Shown here one piece after another: positions 1-10,500 of a stretch of 10,514 nt of DNA. The DNA is taken from positions 883 through 11,396 of the forward strand of contig LXFE01002647.1 in assembly GCA_001929475.1 (NCBI GenBank), given 5' to 3'. Position 1 is the stretch's first letter. Each line of letters starts with the position of its first letter. The position numbers and the translations under genes were made by a program. Source of the stretch: Neolecta irregularis DAH-3 (Eukaryota > Ascomycota > Neolectomycetes > Neolectales > Neolectaceae). A model generated the notes under the pieces. That model did not search any database, was not told the origin of the DNA, and saw only the letters and a program-made list of their open reading frames with translations.

Positions 1-548
1 CTTTGGACGAAAGAGTCGAAGCACCGATAACGATCCCGGGTATTCTGATCAGCATCGAGATATGGCTGGCCTGTTGCATGTTACTAAGATATGAGGCTGC
101 AGTACATCAAGATTGCGGATAGCGATAAGATTCGCATCTGAGCCAAGAGTGACCTGGCAGTCTGGAAATGACCTGGTCGCATCTGAACCTGGATAGACTA
201 TTCTGCGCGCAATGCCCTTTACCGCGGATTCAAACTGGCAGTGAGAATAGTCGCATATCGCCGGTTACGCACCCGCGGAAGTAGTTCTGCCGGTTCGCGA
301 ACCAGGCGATGCGCCAGTTCCTGGCTGAATCCAATCAAATGGCCTACTTTCACATCCAGTAGATATCGTGCAACGAGAATATTCTCGCGCAGCTGGTCGC
401 GGTATACATACGCATTGTCGATGCGAAATTCAGATACAAATTCTGCAAATTGGCGTTCGATTCCCGCGAGCGAGTCTTCGCTCTGATCGAGATCCGGCCG
501 GATGCTGGAGTAGAAAACCGACGACGAATCCCAGGCAGCGGCAGACAT
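1..548 (-). CDS. MCM5: MCM5 (Cdc46), replicative helicase subunit, 5' part (C-terminus off the left edge)
   Basis: MCM5 is one of six subunits of the MCM2-7 ring, the nuclear helicase that is loaded at origins and unwinds DNA ahead of the fork. Three exons are visible on the minus strand: 548-273, 234-106 and 70-1. They give 158 residues of a protein usually about 700-770 long, so only the N-terminal domain is seen. Diagnostic stretches are EFRIDNAYVYRDQLRENIL (residues about 38-56), KVGHLIGF, and, after splicing, LIRIPGIVIGAS, the conserved N-terminal MCM core strand seen in MCM5. Both introns (235-272 and 71-105) are phase 0, begin GT and end CAG; without splicing the frame hits stops inside the conserved domain. 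The start at 548 (MSAAAW) was chosen because MCM5 proteins have a short leader before the FYS motif. An in-frame ATG at 593 would add 15 residues without family support. The walker motifs and AAA+ core lie outside the window. The family call is very secure; the exact start is likely but not proven. Confidence 0.95.
71..105 (-). other. MCM5 intron 2 (35 nt, phase 0)
   Basis: On the minus strand the intron begins GTACTG and ends AACAG, with a branch-like AGTAAC upstream. Removing it joins AIRNLD to ASHISMLIRIPG, restoring the conserved MCM5 strand. Reading through gives a stop shortly afterwards. Confidence 0.9.
235..272 (-). other. MCM5 intron 1 (38 nt, phase 0)
   Basis: It begins GTGCGT and ends TGCCAG, with a branch-like TTCTCAC about 10 nt from the end. 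Removal joins ELLPR to FESAVKGIARRI, as expected for MCM5. Its length is not a multiple of three, so retention shifts the frame and stops at about position 219. Confidence 0.9.
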
Positions 549-633
549 CGTGGGTGGTTTGTCGCACCTGATCCGCCATTTATCTCCTGCCATAATATCT
601 GATCTCCTGCAATAACAATATCATCGATCCGCC
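549..633. promoter_or_regulatory. Shared divergent promoter region between MCM5 and YJU2 (85 bp)
   Basis: This gap separates the ATG of MCM5 (minus strand) from the ATG of YJU2 (plus strand), so both promoters and both 5' untranslated regions must fit in it or overlap the neighbouring gene. I see no clear TATA box and no ACGCGT (the MCB element that drives MCM genes in budding and fission yeast). Two short direct repeats occur: GATCCGCCAT at 570-579 and 626-635, and ATCTCCTGC at 582-590 and 602-610 (exactly 20 bp apart). The YJU2 start has a strong translation context, GCCATG. That the region is a promoter is inferred from gene orientation alone. Confidence 0.7.
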
Positions 634-635
634 AT
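570..635. repeat. Two short interleaved direct repeats in the divergent promoter
   Basis: GATCCGCCAT occurs at 570-579 and again at 626-635, the second copy running into the YJU2 start codon. Between them ATCTCCTGC occurs at 582-590 and 602-610, each followed by a similar ATAA-containing stretch. The copies are exact but short, so they may be factor sites, remains of a small duplication, or chance. Confidence 0.5.
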
Positions 636-1422
636 GTCTGAACGCAAGGAACACACCCACTCACGTCGGTTTATTCTAATTCTCTAGGTCCTGAATAAAT
701 ACTATCCCCCAAACTTTGATCCCACAAAAATCATCCGCAGAAAAGGCGGCGTCTCCAAAGGCCCAAAGCAACAGACCGTTCGTCTCATGACACCCTTTAG
801 TATGCGCTGTAACTCTTGCGGCGAGTACATCTACAAGGGAAAGAAATTCAACGCTCGCAAGGAACATTCGGGGGAAGCCTACATGTCTATCTCCATCTTT
901 CGTTTCTATATTCGCTGTACTCGTTGCTCTGCCGAAATTACCTTCAAAACAGACCCAAAAAACGCAGACTATACTGCAGAACGCGGTGCTTCGCGTAATT
1001 TCGAGCCATGGCGTGAACAGCAAAAAGAAGAAGAAGAAGATAAACTCGCCCGTCTTGCAGAGGAAGAAGAAAATGCAATGACAAAACTCGAAAATAAAAC
1101 TACAAATACAAAACGTGAAATGGAAATCATGGATGCTCTAGACGATATCCGGACCAGAAATGCACGCAACGAAAGAATCGGTGTCGAAGGTGCTGTTCGC
1201 CACCTCGAATCAGAAACTCAAAGATCTGCCATAGAGACAGAAGAGGATCGTTTAAATCGCCAGGATGCAGAAATCGCCAAAACAGTATTCGACAAAACCA
1301 TCAAAACTACAATCACGCCAACCCCTGCCAAATCTTCTATTGCATCATTCAAGAAACCAAAAGCGAAAAAACCAAAGCAAAACGGCGTGGCTCTTGGTAT
1401 AGTTTTAAAGAAAACAGTTTAG
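634..1422 (+). CDS. YJU2: YJU2 / CWC16 (Cwf16, CCDC94) pre-mRNA splicing factor, complete
   Basis: Yju2 is a nuclear splicing factor that joins the NineTeen-complex-activated spliceosome and helps dock the 5' splice site and branch helix for the first catalytic step. Two exons, 634-648 and 688-1422, give 249 residues, near the usual fungal length of 270-280. The product begins MSERK-VLNKYYPPNFDP, the near-invariant N-terminus of the family, then TVRLMTPFSMRCNSC. Zinc-ligand cysteines sit at about residues 46, 49, 82 and 85 (CNSC and CTRC), with GEYIYKGKKFNARKE and AEITFKTDP between and after them. A charged, glutamate-rich helical or coiled-coil stretch spans about 115-205, and a lysine-rich tail near residues 225-235 (FKKPKAKKPK) could be a nuclear localisation signal. 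The start at 634 is fixed by MSERK; starting at the internal ATG at 787 would lose 38 conserved residues. The oddity is the intron, which starts GA (see its own entry). The gene shares its promoter gap with MCM5 and converges on TRA1. The family call is very secure; the first exon depends on the unusual splice. Confidence 0.92.
649..687 (+). other. YJU2 intron 1 (39 nt, phase 0) with non-canonical GA 5' end
   Basis: The preceding exon ends in AAG, as at normal donors, but the intron starts GAACAC, not GT. The other end is normal: TTCTAAT branch-like motif followed by TCTCTAG. Its length fits the other introns here. Removal joins MSERK to VLNKYYP exactly as in the family. If retained, translation meets TAG at the very last codon of the intron, giving a 17-residue peptide. 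The only GT-type or GC-type donors nearby (665, 644) put the downstream exon out of frame. Either this is a true GA-AG intron or the base at 650 is a sequence error or mutation of T. Confidence 0.8.
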
Positions 1423-1509
1423 CGTTAATGCATTAAAGTTTTGTAATATGTAGTATCCATTCCAATAATCCTATTTATATCCTATTATACATGACCATAA
1501 ACGACCGAA
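1423..1509. terminator. Convergent 3' intergenic region between YJU2 and TRA1 (87 bp)
   Basis: The two stop codons face each other across an AT-rich gap that must contain both polyadenylation regions. On the plus strand AATATGTAG (1445-1453) resembles the TATGTA-type efficiency elements of fungal 3' ends. On the minus strand TGTATAATA (1491-1483) and ATATAAATA (1480-1472) could serve TRA1. The transcripts probably overlap tail to tail. The motif assignments are tentative; there is no open reading frame or RNA gene here. Confidence 0.55.
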
Positions 1510-4500
1510 TCAAGCGACCCAACTCATCCATAAAGGGTCCATCCCAGCAAGAGACTTTGGGTTTACTGCAAGAGAAATCAAATCGATGATTGTTTGATTA
1601 GCGGGAATGTTTGGTTTCGCCACTTGGGAAAGAGAAACAGCCCTCCGAACAACCATATCCACATTCGTCGCCACGCAATCACGGAGCTGTGGGCTATCGG
1701 CTACCGGACGGTGCTGCTGAGTGAACCAGGTACTATAAAAATCAACTGAAGAGTTTTAAATGATGGACATACATCAATTCATCCCGGACAAAGATGCAAA
1801 GATACTGGTCAAGCTCAAACTAGAAGTGTTGGTGAAGAATCTTTGAAAATGATCATACTTGAGGTTCAGTCAAACATTTGGCGATTGCCATCAAGGCAAA
1901 CGAAAATATTCCTTCAATTCCCACAGGTCCCATGAAATTTTGGACATTTGATGTAAATCGGAATGGAACCGCTTCCGAGAGATGAAATACCGGATTGTTG
2001 GGTGCCATAGCTACTTGTAAGGAACTATAGCTTGTCCGCATACATGGCAACAGCTCTGATGTCCAGATATTTCCGGTGGCTCTTGAGACAGAAATCTTGT
2101 GCGGAAACCGATTGCCGATATGCATGACGTAGCACATAAAGGTGAAAGTGGCATATTGATAACAAAACTGCTTTCTAAATAGCCAGTAGTCTTCAAAATG
2201 TCCATATGTCCGCCGTACGTACTAATCGTTAACGCCAATAATCGAGGCAAGTTACATCTGTCAACATGCTTGAAGAGACCATTGACTTTTGTATTTCTTC
2301 CAGGATCTCAATCTTCTCAAAGATGAGATCTTGAGGCTAAGAATCAGTACAAGACCCTCAGGACGAACAAACAGCTTGTTCGTTGGTGAACGCATTGACT
2401 TTCTGAGTGTAAAACTTGAGAGGATCATCTTTATGCATGCCGGTTTTGTGGCAATATTCTTCGTAAATTCCTTGAAACGAAACAAACGATAGATCATCTT
2501 GAATGATTCGAATATGGGGAGCGAGTGGTACTGCTGTTGGGAGATTGTACTGAAGGTTTCGACGACGGCTTTCTCTTTTCGATGACAAAGCGCTAGCCAT
2601 ATTAGAGGAAAATAACTAGAGAGCAGTTACCTATTAAGGATCCGGAAAAATTGTACTATTCGTTCCTCCCTCCTGCAATGACGTGCTGCAGGATACTGGA
2701 CATGAAATGGATGTTGACTTCCATCGTGCCCTCGAATCGTAAGTCGACGATAGCAAATGCCGTTCCCCCGAACAACTTCCAATGTAGGTAGAAACCTCAA
2801 GATTTTGATGAAGTCGTTATTGTTATCCTTGTGCTATGACAATAAGCCCTGGAACTAGCAAACGATCTTGACCAAAAGGTATTGTCCAGGAACTTCAATG
2901 TCGTCAAATTTCTGGTATTGGAATTCTGTCAAGTACGGACTAACTTGTTCCAGATACTGTTTGTCCTGCCGTTTATCTAAAACAAGTTCAAATCGATCGC
3001 GCCATTGACGAAGCCGTAATATGTAGGTGTGAAGAGTAAGGTTTTGTTGTATAAAATCTCTTTCAAACGCCGACTGTACGTTTTAAATCCTTACGATCAA
3101 ATAGAAATTACCTTTAGCGATTTCGGCACTACCGTTTCCGAAAAACGCACGATATTAGCTTCTGTAGCTGGCGGAAGATTTGAATCTTCAGTCAAAGTCA
3201 CCGCACGGCCAACATACTAGTGGTAAGAACAGAGGCTTTAATGTCAAATACTTGAATTGCATCGTTGAGAAGAGCAACCGTCAAACGATATGCATCTTCG
3301 TCAGCTGGACACTTCAGCCGTTGTTGAATTTGATCAACCATTGTCTCCATGGATAAAGCCAATAGCGGAAATGCCGTTTTCAATATAGCCATGATCTCGT
3401 CAACATGTTCCCATGGTTGTCGGGTCTGAATTTGAACACTCTTTGAAAGGGGTGATTCTGTGCGAGCACCATTGTGCATAGCCTGTACTGCTAAATGTTA
3501 GAATTTATAGGATTATTGTGGGCCATACAATCTGAAGGGGACTGTTCGGAAGATAATTCAGCGGGATTTGGTCCATTGGTCTCGTTGCCAAGATAATTTT
3601 GATTTGATTGGACGGGGGAAGTTTCTACTTTGACTATCGGGTCACTGGTAGAACGGCCTGATCGCGCCGTTGCATTCTGCGCGGCAGCATACGCTTGCTT
3701 CTTGATTATGGTGTAATCTTCCTTTGTCGTGCGAAGTTGGAAATGCAAAGCCTGTTTATTAGCGCATCCAAAACATAGCCAATACCTGGGGATAACTTTT
3801 GGCAATTTTGATGAGAATTTGTCTAGCATAGCGTGCTTCTTTATGGGATAGTGATGTTAGGAGTTGTGGTATGAACGTAATCCAGTACCAAACCGGCACT
3901 TCCCCTTTATAAGACTCCCATCCTTTAGCAATGTTTCCTACTTGGTCGTCGAGGCTTAGGAGCCATAATACACGATTGAGGAGTTTTCTCGACTTTTTAT
4001 TCTTATAGATTCCAGCGGCTTGGAGGTAACAACTGACAGCATGACATGCCAGGGTAAGGTCCTCGGGGTTTTCTTTAAACCTACGATCATTATATCGACC
4101 CCACTCAGCCCAAGCCTTCCCAAGAGTGATATCAATTTGAATGGCCGTCGCAAAAGCTTGACTTGCTTCATCTTTCATCTTCAAAGCCGCAAGAAACATT
4201 CCTTTGAGAGTGAAAAACTCTGCTTTCTGCTGAACACCGAAATAAACGAGATTAGTGTTACTAATCACATCAAGTCCAGTGCTTAATTCTGCAGGGTTTT
4301 GGTAGTGGCATTTGGCTTGTTCGCGGAGCTTGAGGAAAGCTTCTTGAATTTCAATGTTCGGCAGAGTGTAAATCTTGGTTAGTTGATTGATACACACTCC
4401 AGGAAGCTGATGTTTCCGTGCAACGTGCGCAAACCGGTTGATGATCCAAGCAGTTTCGTGATAGCCTCGATAGGCATACGAGTTTGCGTTAGAATTGGCG

Positions 4501-7500
4501 CTCTGAGGTAGATTGGACACTAATGGCATATAAGTCCTATTAATGGTTGCGAAGACCAATTGACGCCATGCCACGAGATCGCTCCAAGCCGTCATATCAT
4601 CCCATGTATTGGGGAGTCGCTCCCGCCACGATTGTAAAGTACTTTTCAGCTCCTGGGATTTTGTTTCGAGATTTTGAGTCTGCGTGCTGAGAAGACCGGC
4701 ATAGATCTGGGAAGCTTCTTGTAATTCAACAAATTGTTGGAAAGTTTGCAGAAGGGGGGTATGTGCTTGATTGACAAAGGCTGGCAAGTTGTTCCACCTT
4801 CGTAATGAAAGCTGCATTCCTTCCTCACAAATACGATTGAATTCTTGAGAGGAATCTCCCCTGACTTGAGCTCTTTGCAAGGCCAAAAAGGCTTCAAAGA
4901 CACAGCGGCGAGGCGACGGTTGATCGCAGATGAGTTTTAAAGCAGCCTCCAACGTTTCCCTGTCGGTTGTCCAGTCTGTGATTCGCCATGCACATTCCAA
5001 TAGCAGCTCGGAAAAGTTCTCATGTTTTGCAAGGTCAGTGAGGATATCCCATTGTTGAAGTTTCTGGGCACAGAGAACCCAATGATCTTCCCAAAGTTCA
5101 TATTCGGATTCTGAGAATGGGATAGCGCCGGTGCGAGCTTTGATCTGGGCATTTTCGTACATTTGCTGTGCTGCCTCCCACATTCCAATTTGCTCGTAGG
5201 ATTGGGCGGTATTTGTCTCTGTAAATTTGCATCTGCGTCTCCAAAGGCCATAAAACATATCATCTTCGCTAAGCAGCGCGTATAGTTCCGCCAGGGCATC
5301 AAGGTAGTTGTCTCTTTTCCCTAGTTCATCGCTGTCTCCCAAGAACGCCGTATTTTGAAGTAGCTCCAGAGCTACATACCAGGAATCGAAAGTTTTGCCA
5401 AGGTATTTGGTTAGGTGAGATGGTAAATGAATAACAGGAAAACTGCAGGAGATCGCCTCCATCAAAGTCTTGATAATATTGGGACGCTTATCCATTTGAC
5501 GTATATGGTATTCGCGGGCGAGCAGGGTGACCAAGGCCTTTGTAAGCTCGGAGCGATCTGTTTTGCCGATCGCAGCCCAGCACATAGGGAATAGATCAAT
5601 CCAAAACATATGAGCATAGTTAACATCAAGATGTTGTAAACGGGCGATAGGCTCAAGTAAATCACCGGCACTGACCCGAGGAATTGTTTCGACAAAATCC
5701 CGATGATGGTCTGAAAACCTCTCGAGCGCATCGTCGACCATCATACTGCTAGATTGTGAAGATGACTCCTCAGCTAATGACGCCAGGTTGGAGATACACA
5801 GAGATTTTAATTGTACTAGTGAATCAGTCTTCACAGAGCCAGATAAAATTTGCACGGCTTGCTTGAGCCAGTAGTGTGTTGCTAGAGACTCCCAATCTTG
5901 AAGTGCAATGACATAATTGAGACGGTTGAACACATTCCTTGACATGCTACCATCAAATATTGTCATGAACCTGTTACGGATCTGATAATCCTCGGCTCGA
6001 GTACCCATCAAGAAAGCGTTTTCCAGGCGAACGGTCAATTCTGTGCGAGCCAAAGATTCATCTTCGTAGACATGAATGATCAACTCGAGAAACTGATTAA
6101 TAAGAGTATGGTCGCCTTTATGTTCTAAAGTAGGGATTTTCAAAAGAACTGCAGTCTTTTCCTTGACTGTGGGAAAGGGCTCAGACTTGTCGAGCACCCA
6201 TGCTTTTATCATGTCAAAGAGCTTATGACAAACAGCCAGATCTGCCGATTTCTCCAACAACTGTACGATCACAGTAAGGAAGGTCCTTCTTTGGTCACCG
6301 AGGACGCTAATACGTCGACGTGCGATATCAATAGTCTTCAAAGTCAGCTCACTTGCAGTAAGCTTATCCAGCTCGGAGGGACCGACCGAGGCGTCCGGGT
6401 TGATCGCTGGAACATTCGAGGAAACTTGTGAGGATGTTGAAATATGATCTTTTGCAAGTTTTTGAAAGATTTTCATCAAACCAGTCACATTTGCATCGAC
6501 AATATCGGGCCGGGCCTCTACTAAAATCGACAACAGCCCGACGAGAAGGGATAGATTCGTGGATGACTGCAGCAAATCTTGGACAACTGTAACGATGAAT
6601 GCCTCGAAATCCCTGACCGAATTTTCGTCGACTAGCATTTGGTCTGCAAGAGTGATTTGATAAAACCTTTTTGCGATTTTAAGAACATACTCTTGTAGAG
6701 CTGGAGCTTCAATGCGAATAACAGGCGTCAGTAGCTTTTGTATGTCCCTCAAGTTATCCAAGAGCCAAGATTCAGTTTGATTCAAACAAATAATCTCCAA
6801 GGTTTCCATCGTGCTGGAGAAAATTGGAGCAGTGGTGTCGCTATATTCTGTCTGAATGAGGTTTCGTTCAAACATGCCTAGCTTTGTGTCAGCGACCGGC
6901 CAAGTGCGGCCTTCGAGAAGGATTCTTAACAAGAATAATGCGCGCATAGTCAACGTTTTGCGATTAGCAAAGTCGGTACTTAAACAGAAATGCACGAGGT
7001 GCGTCAATATTGAATCCCGAAGGCTGTCTGAAGCACTTGATGGTGAGGTATTTGCGTTGTCTCGATTTCGTCGCTGTTCCCAGCGAATGATCAATTCGAT
7101 CAAATCTAGCGACAACGCCTTGGTTTCAGTATTTGAAGAGGTCACAAATCCTAGCTTTGGCAATGACGCAACGATATGCAGAGTATATACATCTCGAAAA
7201 TCGTAAAACATGTCTGCATGTCTCGCCATGAAATGATAGATATTCATAAGCTGCGAAACACTCTGGCCGTCTTCTTGAATTAACCGAGAAGGCCATTTTG
7301 CCCAGTGGGAAGCACGACCATCGCCACTTGCTCCCAGCCTTTGAGGAAGTACAGCAGCAAGAATGTCTAGAGCCTGTCGCACGAGTATTTTTCCATCGGC
7401 TTGGTGAGATTTCAGCAAGGCTACATAAATCTGAGTGACGATTTTGACCGGTGTTTCAAAGGCTGCGATGAAATAGGCGATTAATACATAAGCCGCCTGT

Positions 7501-10500
7501 TTCGTCATAACATCCTCAATCTTGATATAATTCCAAGCGAATTTAATGACGTCTTTCCGGACTTCTTTTACTAAAAAGGGCCTGTTCTTGACGATCAAAG
7601 CGGATAGCTGTAACAACTCGACACGAAGAAAATCATTGGAACATAGCTTGTCCTTTCCATAGTCCGACAGCGCGGGTTCCCAGATATTACTATGAATGAG
7701 TTCGACCATTGTTTTATCCACGATGTTGCCCGCGCTACCTTCAGTGTCCAAGTTGGACGCAATCTGGGGGTTTAGAATGTAGTGAAAAACGAAATATTTG
7801 ACATCATGAGACGTCGTTTCCTTTGGAAATAATTCGATACATTTCAACAGAATTTTCGCCTTGTCGGGTTGTGATGCGGTATCTGTATATTCCGTGAACA
7901 GGACACGATAAAGGTCTGCGTAATTTGGTGCGACGGACAGAATTGATTCTGCAAGCGCAAAGAGTTTGTCAATTTCATTCGGGTCAAATTCAACCAGCTG
8001 GAAGTGGAGCTTTATGAGAACTTCAAAGGCCTGTTCGATTGCGAGATGGCGGCCAGAACCATGGTATTCGGTTTGTCCTTCGAGGCGCATCGCTTGGGTA
8101 AGATTTTGCAACAGAATGTGTAAATTGTCCTTTTGATCGCCGAGACATGCTGGATTATGCTGCAATAGACTCTTGAGAACGTGAATCCCACAAATCGTAG
8201 CGCTGGCAAGATCGGATATACAAACGGGTCCTTCCCGCTGAATTATTTCCGAGATATTTCCTCCAACTACATCCCTTAGAGGTTCACTGATCTTATGCGA
8301 GAGGGCTTGCCACAAAAGTCTCTGGTACTTGTTATCGTCAAGTCGTGTCTTGATAAACAACCACGTTTCTTCCGAATAGCGATTTAAAAATTTGTACAAT
8401 GGCAAACGAAATGGACTTGTCTGGGTTCTTCGCAAGGTTTCTTCTAGCATGAGCACTTGGTCGATCAAATCCGCTAAAAACATGTTTGCAGTTGGGGGAA
8501 GGAGATGAAAAACGTTGATGATGGCAACGACGATTTTGATGTTTTGGTGCTCTTCGAGGGGTCTCAAGGCGGCTTGATGTAGGACATTTGACTCTGCCCA
8601 CGCTGGTAAATGATCCAACAGCTTACGTCCAATCTCTACTTTAAAATAATTTGTCAGCAATTCGAGTAACCTGGCGAGACCTTCAAGCCCTGTGGTCGAT
8701 AAACGCTTATGGTCTGACAGGTTCATCAAGATTGGACGGAGACCAGCCTGAAGGAGGTCTTTTGGCAGTTTCTGGTTATGTACAAGGACCTGGCGAAGAC
8801 CACAACTGGCAACCGCGACGATGTCTGGATGTTTGGCGTACAAGGACTTGAAGAAAACTGAAATAGTCCGGCCTTTTGTTTGATTTTGTTGGGCAGAGGA
8901 ATCAGGAAGGGATATTGCCGTGGACAAAAGTTTTATGCAAGCAATTCGCAGCTCGGCAAGCGATGTCTCCGTTTTATATTTAGGCAGAGAACCCCCGTCG
9001 TTAACTAGAGCAGAATCTTCAGCGTCAGCGAGAGCTAAAACTTCATGGAGGAGGCGCATCATTTCGTCGTTGAGTTCCAGTAACGGCTCACCGAGGGAGA
9101 GACAAAAGTCAACCGCGTCGATATAACCAATCTGCATTGCAAGCGGTAATGCACGGAGCGGCTTTGTAAAGATCGAGACGAAAACACGATCTTTTACTGG
9201 AATAATAAGCTCCTTGACGGCAGTCCCACTTGATTCTGCCAGGTACAACAGGCTTGTCTGGACTGTACTTCTGACTATTGGATTCGAGTTTGACAACTCT
9301 GCGACAAGCATTCCGATAATCGTGCTCAATCTTGAGATATCAGTACAGTAGGTTGTAGATCGTTGAAGAATGAATATAACAAGATCTTTAGCTTGATTAA
9401 TGATAGCAAGAGGAGATTCTTGAGGCATGTCTTTTAGCACGAACAAGACAGCTCTGGTAAAGTCCACATGGTGTCTGAAGAACCAGTCTTCGCCGAGTTC
9501 CAGATCTTGGAGCATCACACGTATACCCAAACAGCCCCCAATCTTCTGGAACCAGTTTTCCTCCGCACACGCGTGACACAATTTTCGCGCAAAAGTCTGA
9601 AACATGGGGAAGCGGCCGCAATGCGCAGGGGACCCGAGGATAAGCGATACGGTATTGAATAGATGCCGTATGGCCTGCATTGCGGAATCCGAGATGCTTC
9701 CGAAATCAGATGCGAGACCTTGAATGATAACGTCGACTATAACGTCAAAAGACATCATTATTTCCTGGCGCTCCTCGAACAAGAATTCGTCCCGTAGCGA
9801 TTGCCCCTTTAGCAAATGCTCGAAACCAATTAGTGTGAAATGCTCATAAATGTCTTTGAGGAACCGGGAGGCTTCTTGCTGGAGTTCTAGAGTCTGTTCT
9901 GCAAGGAGACATCCAAAGATTGCATCTTTTAGTACACTTCGCTGTGCTGCTGCCATCCCAGAACTTGCATGGATGTCTGCATCTGGGATCTGAGTGGACA
10001 TTCCAGAAACGGTTGGTGTATCTTCAAGTGTAGACTCGCTGGCAAAGAACAGCTGGACTTTGTGTCGCAGGGAGGCGGCAAAGTCTGGAGGGAGACTCAC
10101 GCTTCGCATGAGTAGTTTTACGGCAGAAATAAGCAATCGGAGTGCCTGTTCCTTGAGTTCAAGACCGATTCTCGAGTTTTGCAGCGTTCTGACGGCGAGA
10201 TCGACATATTTGGCGCAATCAATTTTCGAAATAGTTGGAGCTCCATGCAAGCTAAACTCGATCTCGAGAGTAGCGACGGGGATCAAGTGATAGCCAAGGG
10301 CTTTTGGATGCGAGAGAAAGCGCCTGTTTCGCCCGCCAAGTTTTCCAAGGATGCGAAGACTCCCGTGGCTATGCTGAGCCGAGTGGTGAGGCAGGGGTTT
10401 TAGATGATCATAGAGGGCGCCCATTAGATCGTCAATTACTGGAGCGATAATTGGATCGAAAAAATCTTGATTGAGATTATCGATGCACAGTTCGAGTGTG

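Noticed and set aside
1-548. MCM5 as a pseudogene, since the raw frame hits stops in the N-terminal domain
   Set aside because: Two short introns with GT...CAG ends remove every stop and frameshift and restore conserved motifs.
549-593. Upstream in-frame ATG of MCM5 at 593 adding 15 residues (MAGDKWRIRCDKPPT)
   Set aside because: The extra leader does not resemble MCM5 N-termini, it overlaps the promoter repeats, and the start at 548 gives the usual short leader.
644-687. A GC-AG intron in YJU2 using GCAAGG at 644, or a GT donor at 665
   Set aside because: Donor 644 leaves phase 1, giving an immediate stop after joining at 688; donor 665 also breaks the frame and would make a 23-nt intron. 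Only a cut after AAG (648) preserves MSERK-VLNKYYP.
676-1023. Minus-strand open frame opposite YJU2
   Set aside because: It is a shadow of the conserved zinc-binding part of YJU2, with no recognisable domain.
787-1422. YJU2 starting at the ATG at 787 as a single-exon gene
   Set aside because: It would lose the conserved N-terminus whose codons lie just upstream in the same frame from 688, and MSERK at 634.
1510-3829. The separate open frames in the 3' end of TRA1 as independent small genes (for example at 1853-2137, 2358-2600, 3198-3479, 3491-3829)
   Set aside because: Each is an exon of TRA1 read on into an intron. Spliced together they give a continuous pseudokinase-FATC sequence.
6856-7206. 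Plus-strand open frames inside the long TRA1 exon (such as 6856-7206, 4020-4286, 9994-10290) as antisense genes
   Set aside because: Their products resemble no family I recognise and have the composition of shadow frames; the minus-strand coding is strong and continuous throughout.
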